Virus record (IMG/VR): IMGVR_UViG_3300036846_000279
Coordinates: 1-56,549 of that record
DNA: 56,549 bases
Origin: a virus
Direction: 5' to 3' (one strand)
The position numbers were made by a program, and so were the translations under genes. Positions 45,333-51,761 of the stretch are shown here, piece after piece. Numbering within the stretch: the first letter of the stretch is position 1; each line of letters starts with the position of its first letter. The notes below the pieces were generated by a model. That model was given only the letters and a program-made list of their open reading frames with translations. It ran no database searches and had not been told where the DNA came from.

Positions 45333-45390
45333 GTTAGTGGAACGGCTAGCGCCGCACAGAGAGCCGCTCCACTAACCCTAGTGGGTTAGC
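45333..45390 (-). promoter_or_regulatory. Overlapping double hairpin (element E)
   Basis: GTTAGTGGAACGGCT (45333-45347) pairs with AGCCGCTCCACTAAC (45362-45376, one mismatch). CTAACCC (45372-45378) also pairs with GGGTTAG (45383-45389) across a four-base loop. The stop codon of the membrane-protein gene at 45386-45571 is embedded in the second hairpin. Confidence 0.8.
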
Positions 45391-45571
45391 CGGGAATCCA
45401 ATCATCCCAATCTTTATGACTTCCATTCCCGTTTGTTGAAGTTTTGTCCTTGATTTTTTGCGGTGTCCTGTGGGGTTTTTTACGAGTGGGCGTGATTTTT
45501 ACGTGATCGATTCTATACAAGATAGAACCTAACACAACTATCACTATCACTATCGTTCCAAACACACCCAC
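45386..45571 (-). CDS. 61-residue single-helix membrane protein
   Basis: The GTG start overlaps the preceding stop. An N-terminal hydrophobic helix (about 3-20) is followed by a basic stretch (KITPTRKKPHRTPQK) and DDW near the end, so it is probably anchored with its tail in the cytoplasm. Unknown role. Confidence 0.6.
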   Translation of the reverse strand: MGVFGTIVIVIVVLGSILYRIDHVKITPTRKKPHRTPQKIKDKTSTNGNGSHKDWDDWIPG

Positions 45572-45756
45572 TATGCAATGTCCTTGAGGAACTCAAAGCC
45601 AATTACAACCATAGCTTCTGTTGCCCGTTTCTTCATGTTACTACTAGGCACCATACTACCCGGCAAATCATCTTTGGTGAAGATAGTTCCAAAGACAAAA
45701 TCAGGATGCTCTTTTACCTTGTCAAACAGGCTGTAAATTGATTCAGGTTCACTCAT
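45571..45756 (-). CDS. Small hypothetical protein
   Basis: ATG at 45756 (inside the stop region of the upstream ORF) gives 61 residues. The sequence (SIYSLFDKVKEHPDFVFGTIFTKDD) is alpha/beta. No known motif. Confidence 0.55.
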   Translation of the reverse strand: MSEPESIYSLFDKVKEHPDFVFGTIFTKDDLPGSMVPSSNMKKRATEAMVVIGFEFLKDIA

Positions 45757-45904
45757 CGACTTTAACCTCGATTGTTGCAATCTGACAGTTCTCAGTTGCA
45801 GCGATACCTTCTGCCCATTCTCTACAATCATGGAGCGCGTCTTCCTTGTTAGGATAAGGCAATCCAGAATCGTAGAGAATCACAGTGAACGTGTAGTTTT
45901 CCAC
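45749..45904 (-). CDS. 51-residue small protein
   Basis: GTG at 45904 overlaps the upstream stop (TAGTG), and the ORF ends by overlapping the next ATG (ATGAGTGA). The reading YTFTVILYDSGLPYPNKEDA is beta-alpha, ending in a strand (IATIEVKVDE). Coupling on both sides supports it. Confidence 0.58.
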   Translation of the reverse strand: MENYTFTVILYDSGLPYPNKEDALHDCREWAEGIAATENCQIATIEVKVDE

Positions 45905-46086
45905 TACAGACCTACCTGTTCGCAAACATCGTTCATGTAACCTCGAAGCTTACGAATGTCGTCTTTTACTGCTTGTTCATCTTCCTCAGTCTTTACAGTC
46001 CAACTGTGGAGTCTTGTCTGAAGCACCACTGTTCGATGTTGCAGAGCAAACAGCGAAGCTTGTAGTCTATCAATATCCATTTCCAC
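45904..46086 (-). CDS. Small coiled-coil protein
   Basis: With GTG 46086 (TAGTG overlap, GGGAG ten bases upstream) the protein has 60 residues and is a heptad-rich helix (DIDRLQASLFALQHRTVVLQ). Dimerising protein of unknown role. Confidence 0.58.
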   Translation of the reverse strand: MEMDIDRLQASLFALQHRTVVLQTRLHSWTVKTEEDEQAVKDDIRKLRGYMNDVCEQVGL

Positions 46087-46640
46087 TAGCTTGATTCTCC
46101 CGTCCATGTTACTCTACCACGACACTTTGCACAGCGATAACTAATCCCGCTTTGTGCTCTGCGGTGTCTTGTGGAACCCATCTCATGTTTCGTTCCACAG
46201 CTACAAGTGTAGCGAAACTTCTTGGTCTTCTTAGCTGGTACTACATCGTACTGATGACAACGATCTGCTGGCAAATTCAGCCTATGCATGATGTTTGCCC
46301 ATTCCCAACCATGACTCTTTGCCTTAGGATACAAGTCATGGACTACACAATGTGCAATCTCATGCGGCAGAACTTGATTGACCATATCATCGTAGTACCT
46401 TGGATCGTTAAGCATCGTGCTATTCAATCTGATAAGCCTTGTGCCATAAGCATAACCGGCAGTAGCACCTTTCAGATCATAGACAATCTTAGCACGTTCA
46501 AGCTTAACACCCAGTGATACCTCAAGAGCTGAATAGACAAGCTCAGCCTTACTTTCAATCTCCGCAACTTTGCGGCTGTCTACGGTGCCAAGCAGATTTA
46601 TAATCTGCTCAGTTTGTAATCCCACCAGTGAGCCAGTCAC
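46086..46640 (-). CDS. SprT-like zinc metalloprotease
   Basis: The 184-residue protein has VLPHEIAHCVVHD, the H-E-x2-H zinc site of SprT/Spartan proteases near residue 91, and a C-terminal zinc ribbon (CSCGTKHEM...YRCAKCRGRV). Cellular relatives process DNA-protein crosslinks; phage versions are common but poorly understood. GTG start in a GTGA overlap. Confidence 0.85.
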   Translation of the reverse strand: MTGSLVGLQTEQIINLLGTVDSRKVAEIESKAELVYSALEVSLGVKLERAKIVYDLKGATAGYAYGTRLIRLNSTMLNDPRYYDDMVNQVLPHEIAHCVVHDLYPKAKSHGWEWANIMHRLNLPADRCHQYDVVPAKKTKKFRYTCSCGTKHEMGSTRHRRAQSGISYRCAKCRGRVTWTGESS

Positions 46641-47308
46641 GCTAGGCCGAGCTTGTTGAGTAGGTCCAATTCATCACTACTCGCCTGACCATACAAGCGA
46701 GCAGCACAAATTGGCCCAATACCTTGAAGCCTTGAATCCTTATCTGTGAGAATTCTGTTACAGACACCGCAACGTCCAAGCCTCATACCATATTCATTCA
46801 TAGCTGTGACTGGATCTTTAGCGATTTCTGCCAGAACTGCCTTACGATGGTCAGGACTCTTCACTGGATAGAAGAAATCACTTGCCTGAACTGCCAGGAA
46901 AGTGTAACCTTCCCAACGATCCTTGCCTTTGTTAACCCGAAAGAACTTTTCCTTACCATCTGTCGGATCAACGATAAAGAAGTAACCAGGCTCAACATCA
47001 CAATCTACCTCAGCCATAGGAACTCCCGTTGGGTGTGGGGTAGTTGGCTGAACCGGCTGGTTTGGTTGAATAGCATCGGGATCACTAATCAGTGGCCGAG
47101 GCTGCTCAACAGCAGGCTTAGCTTTCTTAGGACAAGCAAGCAACGTCTTAATGACTGCACTTGCTTGCTCCATACTAAGCCGCTTGATATCACCAGTCAA
47201 CAGAAACTCTCTTTGAGCTTCATTCAGACTGGACATATCCTGGCTAGCAATCAGATCCCCAACAAACTTAAGTTGCGGAGCCGAAATACTACCGGGCGTA
47301 GTATCCAT
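46637..47308 (-). CDS. DUF6011-type zinc-finger protein
   Basis: The 223-residue protein has an N-terminal helical part (1-60), a Pro/Thr linker, a central beta region, and a C-terminal GRCGVCNRILTDKDSRLQGI followed by GPICA, the DUF6011 signature (C-x2-C...G-I-G-P-x-C). Such proteins are frequent in actinophages. The start follows AACGGGAGGTACT and a structured leader (47327-47427). Confidence 0.75.
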   Translation of the reverse strand: MDTTPGSISAPQLKFVGDLIASQDMSSLNEAQREFLLTGDIKRLSMEQASAVIKTLLACPKKAKPAVEQPRPLISDPDAIQPNQPVQPTTPHPTGVPMAEVDCDVEPGYFFIVDPTDGKEKFFRVNKGKDRWEGYTFLAVQASDFFYPVKSPDHRKAVLAEIAKDPVTAMNEYGMRLGRCGVCNRILTDKDSRLQGIGPICAARLYGQASSDELDLLNKLGLA

Positions 47309-47326
47309 AGTACCTCCCGTTATTTA

Positions 47327-47427
47327 CCTGTGTTAGTTACAACACAGGATTGAGCCTAGCAACGAGCGATAGTCGGTATCCCCTCAGACACAACCCTCAA
47401 ACTTGCTGCTAGACTCAATTCTGTGTT
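47327..47427 (-). promoter_or_regulatory. Switch-like leader (element O)
   Basis: AACACAG at 47341-47347 can pair with CCTGTGTT (47327-47334) in a small hairpin, or with CTGTGTT at the outer end of a 21-base inverted repeat (47341-47361 with 47407-47427, three mismatches). On the minus strand the small hairpin lies directly in front of the AACGGGAGG site of the DUF6011 gene. Confidence 0.72.
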
Positions 47428-47430
47428 GCT

Positions 47431-47595
47431 TTATGCTGCTGTTGCTGCTTTACGGTCATAACATTGATGCCGTCCCTTTTCATCAATGACATAATGCCTT
47501 CGCAAACGTCCATCACGAAGGACAGCAATCGGTCTTTCGCAAGTTACACAACGCTTAAAGCGTTCATTACCAAACTTCAAGATAACTTCTGTCAT
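47431..47595 (-). CDS. 54-residue Cys-containing small protein
   Basis: ATG at 47595 behind AAAGGAGGACAGC. CVTC near residue 16 and a later His/Cys (RHQCYD) could bind one zinc. The protein is basic (RDGRLRRHYVIDEKGRH). Two structured elements flank it. Confidence 0.62.
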   Translation of the reverse strand: MTEVILKFGNERFKRCVTCERPIAVLRDGRLRRHYVIDEKGRHQCYDRKAATAA

Positions 47596-47620
47596 GCTGT
47601 CCTCCTTTCGTTTTCAAGTT

Positions 47621-47766
47621 AGGTTAGTGAAGTAACAAGAGACAGGGTTCTTACGCTTACCGCCGCCCTGTATTCCTGCTGGCACAGGCAGACGCTTTAT
47701 TCTCTATCCTGCCAGAGATAAGAGTCTTTGTCGCCTCTTTATTAACTCCTGTTACTTCACTAACCT
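47621..47766 (-). ncRNA. Multi-helix structured element (element A)
   Basis: A perfect 17-bp inverted repeat (47621-47637 with 47750-47766) encloses about 110 bases. Inside, ACAGGG (47642-47647) pairs with CCCTGT (47666-47671), and TATTCTCT with AGAGATA is a third possible helix. No ORF is seen in the interior. It looks like a closed, multi-branched RNA between two small genes. Its end overlaps the stop of the upstream gene. Confidence 0.55.
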
Positions 47767-47903
47767 TACTTGTTGACCTGAGTTTTCCAAGCGTTGCGTT
47801 CTGACCTTTTCAAGTGCCGTCTTTCTTGTCTGCGACCCTTGCCAGAGTCACCATAGACACGACAGCAGCCATAAGAACATCTGACTGCTTTGTTACCTAG
47901 CAT
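47766..47903 (-). CDS. 45-residue basic Cys-rich protein
   Basis: ATG at 47903, with AACGGGAG 17 bases upstream. The peptide has CSYGCC near residue 9, and is otherwise Arg/Lys-rich (GRRQERRHLKRSERNAWK). Likely a small nucleic-acid-binding protein. Promoter 47951-47979 lies 50 bases upstream. Confidence 0.62.
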   Translation of the reverse strand: MLGNKAVRCSYGCCRVYGDSGKGRRQERRHLKRSERNAWKTQVNK

Positions 47904-47950
47904 TTTCAATTCTCAACTCCCGTTCTGGACGCACTTTCCCCGTCTCGACC

Positions 47951-47979
47951 AGTGTAGCACCATATCAGGTTCTTGTCAA
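47951..47979 (-). promoter_or_regulatory. Extended -10 promoter
   Basis: Minus strand TTGACA (47974-47979), 17-base spacer and TGC-TACACT (47951-47956), matching the consensus of the other early promoters. It drives the basic Cys-rich gene. The upstream 48000-48100 contains only a possible 21-codon ORF beginning at an ATG near 48042. Confidence 0.75.
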
Positions 47980-48108
47980 GCAGGATTTACGATTTCCTTA
48001 CATCTTGGTTCCTGCGGATTCAGCGGTATGCTAATATCCATTCCTATACCGTGGCCCTATTTAACAAGACCTCCCACAGGTGTGATGCTTTGGTGATGTA
48101 AGTTAGAG

Positions 48109-48174
48109 TTGGTGAGATAGTAGGATGACTAGGGTAAGGGGGTCCTACTATCTCACTAACCCTAACCGGGTTAG
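48109..48174 (-). promoter_or_regulatory. Overlapping double hairpin (element D)
   Basis: A 17-bp inverted repeat (48109-48125 with 48143-48159, one mismatch) shares CTAACCC (48156-48162) with a second hairpin closed by GGGTTAG (48168-48174). The stop codon of the 32-residue membrane peptide is inside GGGTTAG, as in element E. Confidence 0.8.
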
Positions 48175-48269
48175 CCGAGCTTTGTGCCGATTAGATATAG
48201 AGCACAAGCCCAAATACCAAACGCAACAGCAGTTCCGACGATAGCAAGGATCTGTGTGCTAGTCAGCAT
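48171..48269 (-). CDS. 32-residue membrane peptide
   Basis: ATG at 48269 follows two bases after the stop of the upstream membrane protein. The peptide is one hydrophobic helix (ILAIVGTAVAFGIWACALYLI) with a short basic end. It is likely co-expressed with the larger neighbour. Confidence 0.52.
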   Translation of the reverse strand: MLTSTQILAIVGTAVAFGIWACALYLIGTKLG

Positions 48270-48271
48270 GA

Positions 48272-48571
48272 CTAATAAACAGTGCTTGCAGACTCAGGAG
48301 ATTCCTGAGCAGCTACCAGATTGAGCAGATAAGTCTCCTTGGGGAAACGCATCTTACTCATCTGAAGCTTCACCGGATCGTACTGGTAATTCTTACGTGC
48401 CCAACTTGAGTTAGGCTTGGCATACCTACATGCCGCGATATAGACACACGGCGTGAAGAGTAGCCAACCAAGAATTACCATAGTTGTCTTGCCTTTCTGA
48501 ACACCTACAACAGACGCCCAAATGAGCGTACCGAGATAGGCGAGCAGAAAGACTGCAACCGCTGCTCCCAT
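48272..48571 (-). CDS. Two-helix membrane protein
   Basis: The 99-residue protein starts after AAACGGGAGTTGACAATCT. Helices at about 4-23 and 31-48 are separated by a KGKTT loop; the remaining 50 residues are basic and soluble. Unknown role in the early region; superinfection exclusion is one possibility. Confidence 0.65.
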   Translation of the reverse strand: MGAAVAVFLLAYLGTLIWASVVGVQKGKTTMVILGWLLFTPCVYIAACRYAKPNSSWARKNYQYDPVKLQMSKMRFPKETYLLNLVAAQESPESASTVY

Positions 48572-48612
48572 AGATTGTCAACTCCCGTTTTGTGAGAACT
48601 TAACTTGAGCGG

Positions 48613-48765
48613 AACAATTCTTGTAATTGCTCCATAAGGCCAGTGGCTTATCCCTGGCTAATAGTGGACCAAGCGACAGTAGCGTTCCCTAGGCTACTAC
48701 TCTCATGCCCTTGAGTTAGCTTGGTTTTTGCCACTGACCTTATGCAGCAATTGATTTGTATTGTT
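48613..48765 (-). ncRNA. Long rod-like inverted repeat
   Basis: Bases 48613-48647 pair imperfectly with 48730-48765 (AATTGCT/AGCAATT, ATAAGG/CCTTAT, CAGTGGC/GCCACTG). Nested inside, ACCAAGC pairs with GCTTGGT and GTAGC with GCTAC. The fold is one long rod of about 150 bases with successive helices. There is no minus-strand ORF. It may be a structured RNA or a protein-binding DNA palindrome. Confidence 0.55.
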
Positions 48766-48777
48766 AACTCTCCCTCT

Positions 48778-48951
48778 ATGACGATGGCTTGTTTGGCTTG
48801 CAAGATGTTGCCCGCAGGTCATCTTCCAAATCTGCATCCACACATTGACATTCATTCGCTTTGGCCGCTTGAGGCTCTATTTCAGCCTGGCTGTTTGATT
48901 AGACACGATTGTGTCGCCATCAGCGTTTTTTATCACGGGTCTTCCGCCTAG
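48778..48951 (+). CDS. Possible small plus-strand ORF with C-x2-C
   Basis: A 57-codon ORF on the strand opposite to its neighbours reads TMACLACKMLPAGHLPNLHP..., with Cys and His that could bind zinc. There is no ribosome-binding site (upstream CTCTCCCTCT), and all nearby genes run the other way, so it may be chance. It is recorded because no minus-strand gene fills the stretch. Confidence 0.22.
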   Translation: MTMACLACKMLPAGHLPNLHPHIDIHSLWPLEALFQPGCLIRHDCVAISVFYHGSSA

Positions 48952-48991
48952 TCAGCGTTAGCTGTGTTGTGGAGGTACAAACGAGTTATTA

Positions 48992-49080
48992 GTTCGGGGG
49001 TTAGATCGTTCACTCAATTCGTGAGGATTGGAGAACGCTGCATAGACCTATTGGCCTAGCGTTGAAAATAACCCCCGAAC
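48992..49080 (-). promoter_or_regulatory. 12-bp stem with inner helix (element P)
   Basis: GTTCGGGGGTTA (48992-49003) pairs perfectly with TAACCCCCGAAC (49069-49080); inside, AACGCT (49034-49039) pairs with AGCGTT (49058-49063). No coding sequence. It adjoins element C, so 48.99-49.21 kb is a continuous structured tract. Confidence 0.6.
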
Positions 49081-49112
49081 CTTGTCACCTTTTCATTGTT
49101 GAACTGTGAAAA

Positions 49113-49207
49113 GGTTAGTGCAGGGTAGCTTACTCGCGCTAGGACGCTATTAACTTACCAGGTTACCTAGTTGAGACAACTACCCTGCACTAACCCTTTC
49201 GGGTTAG
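49113..49207 (-). promoter_or_regulatory. Overlapping double hairpin (element C)
   Basis: A perfect 16-bp inverted repeat (49113-49128 with 49180-49195) shares CTAACCC (49190-49196) with GGGTTAG (49201-49207). On the minus strand the small loop is GAAA. A third hairpin (ACTAGTT with AACTAGT) lies just beyond, before the stop of the gene at 49254. Confidence 0.8.
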
Positions 49208-49253
49208 CTTACTAGTTAGGCGCTGCGTTTAAAGCGCGTACAACTAGTCTTTG

Positions 49254-49400
49254 TTACTGATCGAGCCTTCCTTTGTCTTCACCATCACGAGCACCGGAAA
49301 CTTTGCACTTGCAAGTAGACCACTTGGAGTTCCAGCACTTAACGGAATGACCGTTCCGCAATTCCTTGCGGCGCCTGGCAATCCTTGCTTCAGTTGCCAT
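49254..49400 (-). CDS. 48-residue basic Cys protein
   Basis: ATG at 49400 behind AAAGGAGTTACGA. The N-terminal half is a basic helix (ATEARIARRRKELRNGHSV); C-W-N-S...CKC follows. Nucleic-acid binding is likely. Structured elements flank it on both sides. Confidence 0.6.
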   Translation of the reverse strand: MATEARIARRRKELRNGHSVKCWNSKWSTCKCKVSGARDGEDKGRLDQ

Positions 49401-49557
49401 TCGTAACTCCTTTCTTAAGTTATTGAGCTAAGTTGCGAATGTGCGTTTCCCTAGCAAGTCTAGGTCAGGCCGCACCCCCTGGTATCCCCGTTTGGTTAGG
49501 GGACAACCGCTCCTAATAACATGGTGTCTTAGCCATTGAGACATAGCGCCATAAGCG

Positions 49558-49665
49558 TTACCTCGTTAGCCGTTCCAGATCCATTCGTCTGGCCTCAGTT
49601 AGTAGGTAGTTGTCAGTTTTGTTTGCCCGCTCAGAGTCATACTGAGTCAAGTCACAGACTTGCAT
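49558..49665 (-). CDS. Possible 35-residue helical peptide
   Basis: ATG at 49665 gives MQVCDLTQYDSERANKTDNY followed by a basic amphipathic helix (LLTEARRMDLERLTR). The composition looks protein-like, but the ribosome-binding site is weak (GTGAGC). It would account for part of the 49.4-49.75 kb gap. The 49401-49557 stretch downstream holds only short hairpins. Confidence 0.4.
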   Translation of the reverse strand: MQVCDLTQYDSERANKTDNYLLTEARRMDLERLTR

Positions 49666-49745
49666 CGCTCACAGTTTAGATGTGATTACGAATCTGCCGC
49701 TATCATACCGCATAGCTACCGGGCATTGTGTTAACTCTTGGAAGA

Positions 49746-49827
49746 GTTAGTGAGCAGTCAGAGCTACTTTCCCCGGCGATCAACCCGGCGAGATTCAGTT
49801 GACTGCTCACTAACCCTTCCGGGTTAG
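49746..49827 (-). promoter_or_regulatory. Overlapping double hairpin (element B)
   Basis: A perfect 15-bp inverted repeat (49746-49760 with 49800-49814) shares CTAACCC (49810-49816) with GGGTTAG (49821-49827). The enclosed loop has its own GCCGGG-rich segment. It follows the gene at 49853 on the minus strand. Confidence 0.8.
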
Positions 49828-49852
49828 CCTTACTCAGTCTACAGATTTGTTG

Positions 49853-50347
49853 TCAGACCGAGACGTTCAGGAATGCGATTTTATCGCACTGGTACTCGTA
49901 CACTTCCTTGGTTGTCTCAGGGACGATTTCCACCCCTGTCACAACTTTCTTACAGACTACCTGACGAGTTGAGTAAAACTCGACTCGACCGATAGAAGTC
50001 TCACTGAGGATGACTTTGAATTCATCATCAGTGTACTTCTTTTCCACCTTGTAGCCTTCCCTACGTGCCCACTGAACGACTCTGGCAAACTCTTTGATAG
50101 TTGCCTCTTCATCCAGAGGATAGCTACCGTCTTCGTCCGCTGTGTTGTGATACTTAGCAACGTTGACGTAAGCATTGCCCGTAGACCGAGAAGCCCCATA
50201 AGGAATCTCGATACCTTCAGCGAGAACTTCACGCCAAAAGTTCTGATTCTTGATGAGCTTCTCAAGACCTTCCCGACAATCCCTGTCATACTTGACCAAT
50301 TCCATGTCAGGTGAGTTGGCGGGGTGGACTGAGCTGCTTTCACTCAT
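49853..50347 (-). CDS. Hypothetical early protein
   Basis: The 164-residue acidic protein has a helical N-terminal half (VKYDRDCREGLEKLIKNQNFWREVLAEG) and a beta-rich C-terminal half (EFKVILSETSIGRVEFYSTRQVVCKKVV). ATG at 50347 follows AAACGGGAAACAG. Promoter-like element at 50386. No family assigned. Confidence 0.68.
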   Translation of the reverse strand: MSESSSVHPANSPDMELVKYDRDCREGLEKLIKNQNFWREVLAEGIEIPYGASRSTGNAYVNVAKYHNTADEDGSYPLDEEATIKEFARVVQWARREGYKVEKKYTDDEFKVILSETSIGRVEFYSTRQVVCKKVVTGVEIVPETTKEVYEYQCDKIAFLNVSV

Positions 50348-50385
50348 AGATTTTCCTTTCTGTTTCCCGTTTACTTGCTAAGCAA

Positions 50386-50414
50386 AGTGTAGCACATGGC
50401 TAAGCACTTTGCCA
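50386..50414 (-). promoter_or_regulatory. Extended -10 promoter in hairpin (element L)
   Basis: Minus strand TGGCAA (50409-50414), 17-base spacer, TGC-TACACT (50386-50391). The -10 lies in a hairpin (AAAGTG with CACTTT), preceded by CCAGGCTTGCCTGG, whose last bases are shared with the -35. Confidence 0.55.
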
Positions 50415-50436
50415 GGCAAGCCTGGTTAAGTTCTTG

Positions 50437-50583
50437 TTAATCTTCCCAGTAGTCTGGGTGATCGTCGTCGCCTGAGGCGATACGATCATAGACGGCTTGC
50501 TTGATCGACTCATCCGATCCATACAGCAAACCTTCGCAGTCACCAAGTTCGTGACCGCAGCATGGGAAATCCTCGCATGCCAT
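50437..50583 (-). CDS. MACEDFPCCGH-type small Cys protein
   Basis: ATG at 50583 gives 48 residues starting MACEDFPCCGHELGDC. Short proteins with this C-x4-CC-GH-x3-DC start are widespread in actinophages. Four Cys and one His suggest zinc binding. Function is unknown. Supports an actinobacterial host. Confidence 0.78.
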   Translation of the reverse strand: MACEDFPCCGHELGDCEGLLYGSDESIKQAVYDRIASGDDDHPDYWED

Positions 50584-50626
50584 ATTGTTGACCATCCTTT
50601 TCTATTTCACTCTTTAACTTGCAAGA

Positions 50627-50676
50627 GTTAGTAAGTAACTAACTTAGTTAGTTACTTACTAACCCTTGCGGGTTAG
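50627..50676 (-). promoter_or_regulatory. Overlapping double hairpin (element G)
   Basis: GTTAGTAAGTAACTAACT (50627-50644) pairs with 50646-50663, giving a nearly loop-less palindrome. CTAACCC (50659-50665) also pairs with GGGTTAG (50670-50676) over a four-base loop. Confidence 0.8.
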
Positions 50677-50699
50677 CAGGATGGGCTTAGCTTGGTTAG

Positions 50700-51035
50700 C
50701 TAAACCTCCTCGGTGACCTCGGCTTCGTCGGTTGCACCGTTGACAGCCAGACCAGCGCGCTCCTTGTGCAGAATGAACACACTACCATCATTCTGAAGAA
50801 TGCGAATCTGATCGGCAACCTCAGCCTTCTTTGCAGCGGTAAGGAAACCCTGGTAAAGAGTTGAGGCATTCTTCTTGCCAAACTCCAGCGGCCAAGCCTC
50901 AGCAGGATTGATTCCTGCCTCATCAGAATTGATGAAGTCCAGAAGCTTAGGACCATAGGTGTTGCGCTGGCGCGACTCACCCATGAGCTTCTCAATCAAC
51001 TCAGGAGGAAGACCAACAAAGTTGGACTCAGACAT
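50700..51035 (-). CDS. Small early protein, paralogue of 42605 gene
   Basis: The 111-residue protein shares with 42605-42928 the pattern PELIEKLM..., YGPKLLDFINSDEAG, AEAWPLEFGKKNASTLYQGF and an acidic Glu/Val end. The ribosome-binding site GAAGGAGGTGA is perfect, and TTCACC just upstream can pair with GGTGAA of the site, so translation may be gated by a hairpin. Likely a highly expressed early protein of unknown function. Confidence 0.72.
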   Translation of the reverse strand: MSESNFVGLPPELIEKLMGESRQRNTYGPKLLDFINSDEAGINPAEAWPLEFGKKNASTLYQGFLTAAKKAEVADQIRILQNDGSVFILHKERAGLAVNGATDEAEVTEEV

Positions 51036-51435
51036 TTATTTCACCTCCTTCGGTGAATTTAGGTTGTTTGTTGCTTGGTCTTGCTTGGTAAAGCCAATGT
51101 AGCACAGCGGCTTTTCCATGGAATCACCCGAAAGGGGGATTTCATGCAAAAGCGGCTTATCGCTGAAAACTCCCGAAAATCCCTGAAAATCGTTTACAAA
51201 GAAAGTTCCTGGTTTTGTAGTAGTATCTTAGGTGTAGTAGGTATTAAGTAGTTAAGGAATATTCCTTAATTCCTTAAAGGATTAGTGGGGGCTGCAAGGG
51301 TAAAGCCTACTATTGTAAGCTTTCTTGACAACAGACCCGAACAGACGTTCTACCTACTTGCCTGGTTCCTGGGTTTTCCGTGCTTTCTTACTGACCCCAC
51401 CTTAGCAGACTCAGGGGCTTTTGTCAAGTCTTGGG
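51036..51435 (-). other. 400-base non-coding leader region
   Basis: No ORF is supported here. At 51060-51145 there is a hairpin resembling the double-hairpin family with TGC-TACATT (51096-51101). A perfect 18-base palindrome, TTAAGGAATATTCCTTAA, lies at 51252-51269, with a partial copy (TTCCTTAAAGG) directly after. A promoter lies at 51399. The region could be a long leader, a regulator-binding site or a replication origin; nothing decides between them. Confidence 0.5.
51399..51427 (-). promoter_or_regulatory. Extended -10 promoter
   Basis: Minus strand TTGACA (51422-51427), 17-base spacer, TGC-TAAGGT (51399-51404). It directly follows the zinc-ribbon gene and would give the 51035 gene a leader of about 350 bases. 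Confidence 0.65.
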
Positions 51436-51669
51436 CTAAATAAGCCCAAGACTTGCCAGAAGTCTCTGATCCCCCTTCTTTTTGTTGGTAGCCTTGGTTT
51501 TCTGGACTTGGTAGCAATCCTCGCATTGTCTGCGGGACTGACCAAGACTGTTGAACCGCGCGACGAGAAATTCCGTCTCGCAATCCTTGGTTGAACAAAC
51601 AAGGATACCCACCTTGTTGTTCTTCATCTTCTGCGCCTTGACTTCAGGCCGCATTGATGTTTTGGCCAT
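51436..51669 (-). CDS. Small zinc-ribbon protein
   Basis: The 77-residue protein starts behind GGAGGAAGGAAAACAGAG. Zinc ribbon: CSTKDCETEF then CEDC. The rest is basic (KTKATNKKKGDQR). Of the overlapping frames in this stretch this one has the ribosome-binding site and motif. Confidence 0.7.
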   Translation of the reverse strand: MAKTSMRPEVKAQKMKNNKVGILVCSTKDCETEFLVARFNSLGQSRRQCEDCYQVQKTKATNKKKGDQRLLASLGLI

Positions 51670-51703
51670 CTCTGTTTTCCTTCCTCCGTTCTTTGTCTTG
51701 CTT

Positions 51704-51759
51704 GGTGATACCTACAAGGTAGCACTTGTCTACCTTCTAGGTATCACCCGTTAGGGTGA
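51704..51759 (-). promoter_or_regulatory. Overlapping double hairpin with -10 (element J)
   Basis: A 19-bp inverted repeat (51704-51722 with 51730-51748, one mismatch) shares TCACCC (51744-51749) with GGGTGA (51754-51759). On the minus strand TGC-TACCTT lies in the loop and right arm, so the element may be terminator for the gene at 51762 and promoter for the one at 51669. Confidence 0.78.
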
Positions 51760-51761
51760 TC

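Noticed and set aside
49440-49560. tRNA-like segment on the minus strand with a D-arm-like hairpin (GTCT...AGAC)
   Set aside because: There is no matching acceptor stem, no five-bp anticodon stem and no TTCGAAT-type T-loop, so it is a plain hairpin.
51350-51602. Two minus-strand ORFs overlapping the zinc-ribbon gene
   Set aside because: They lack zinc motifs and ribosome-binding sites and run through the promoter at 51399.
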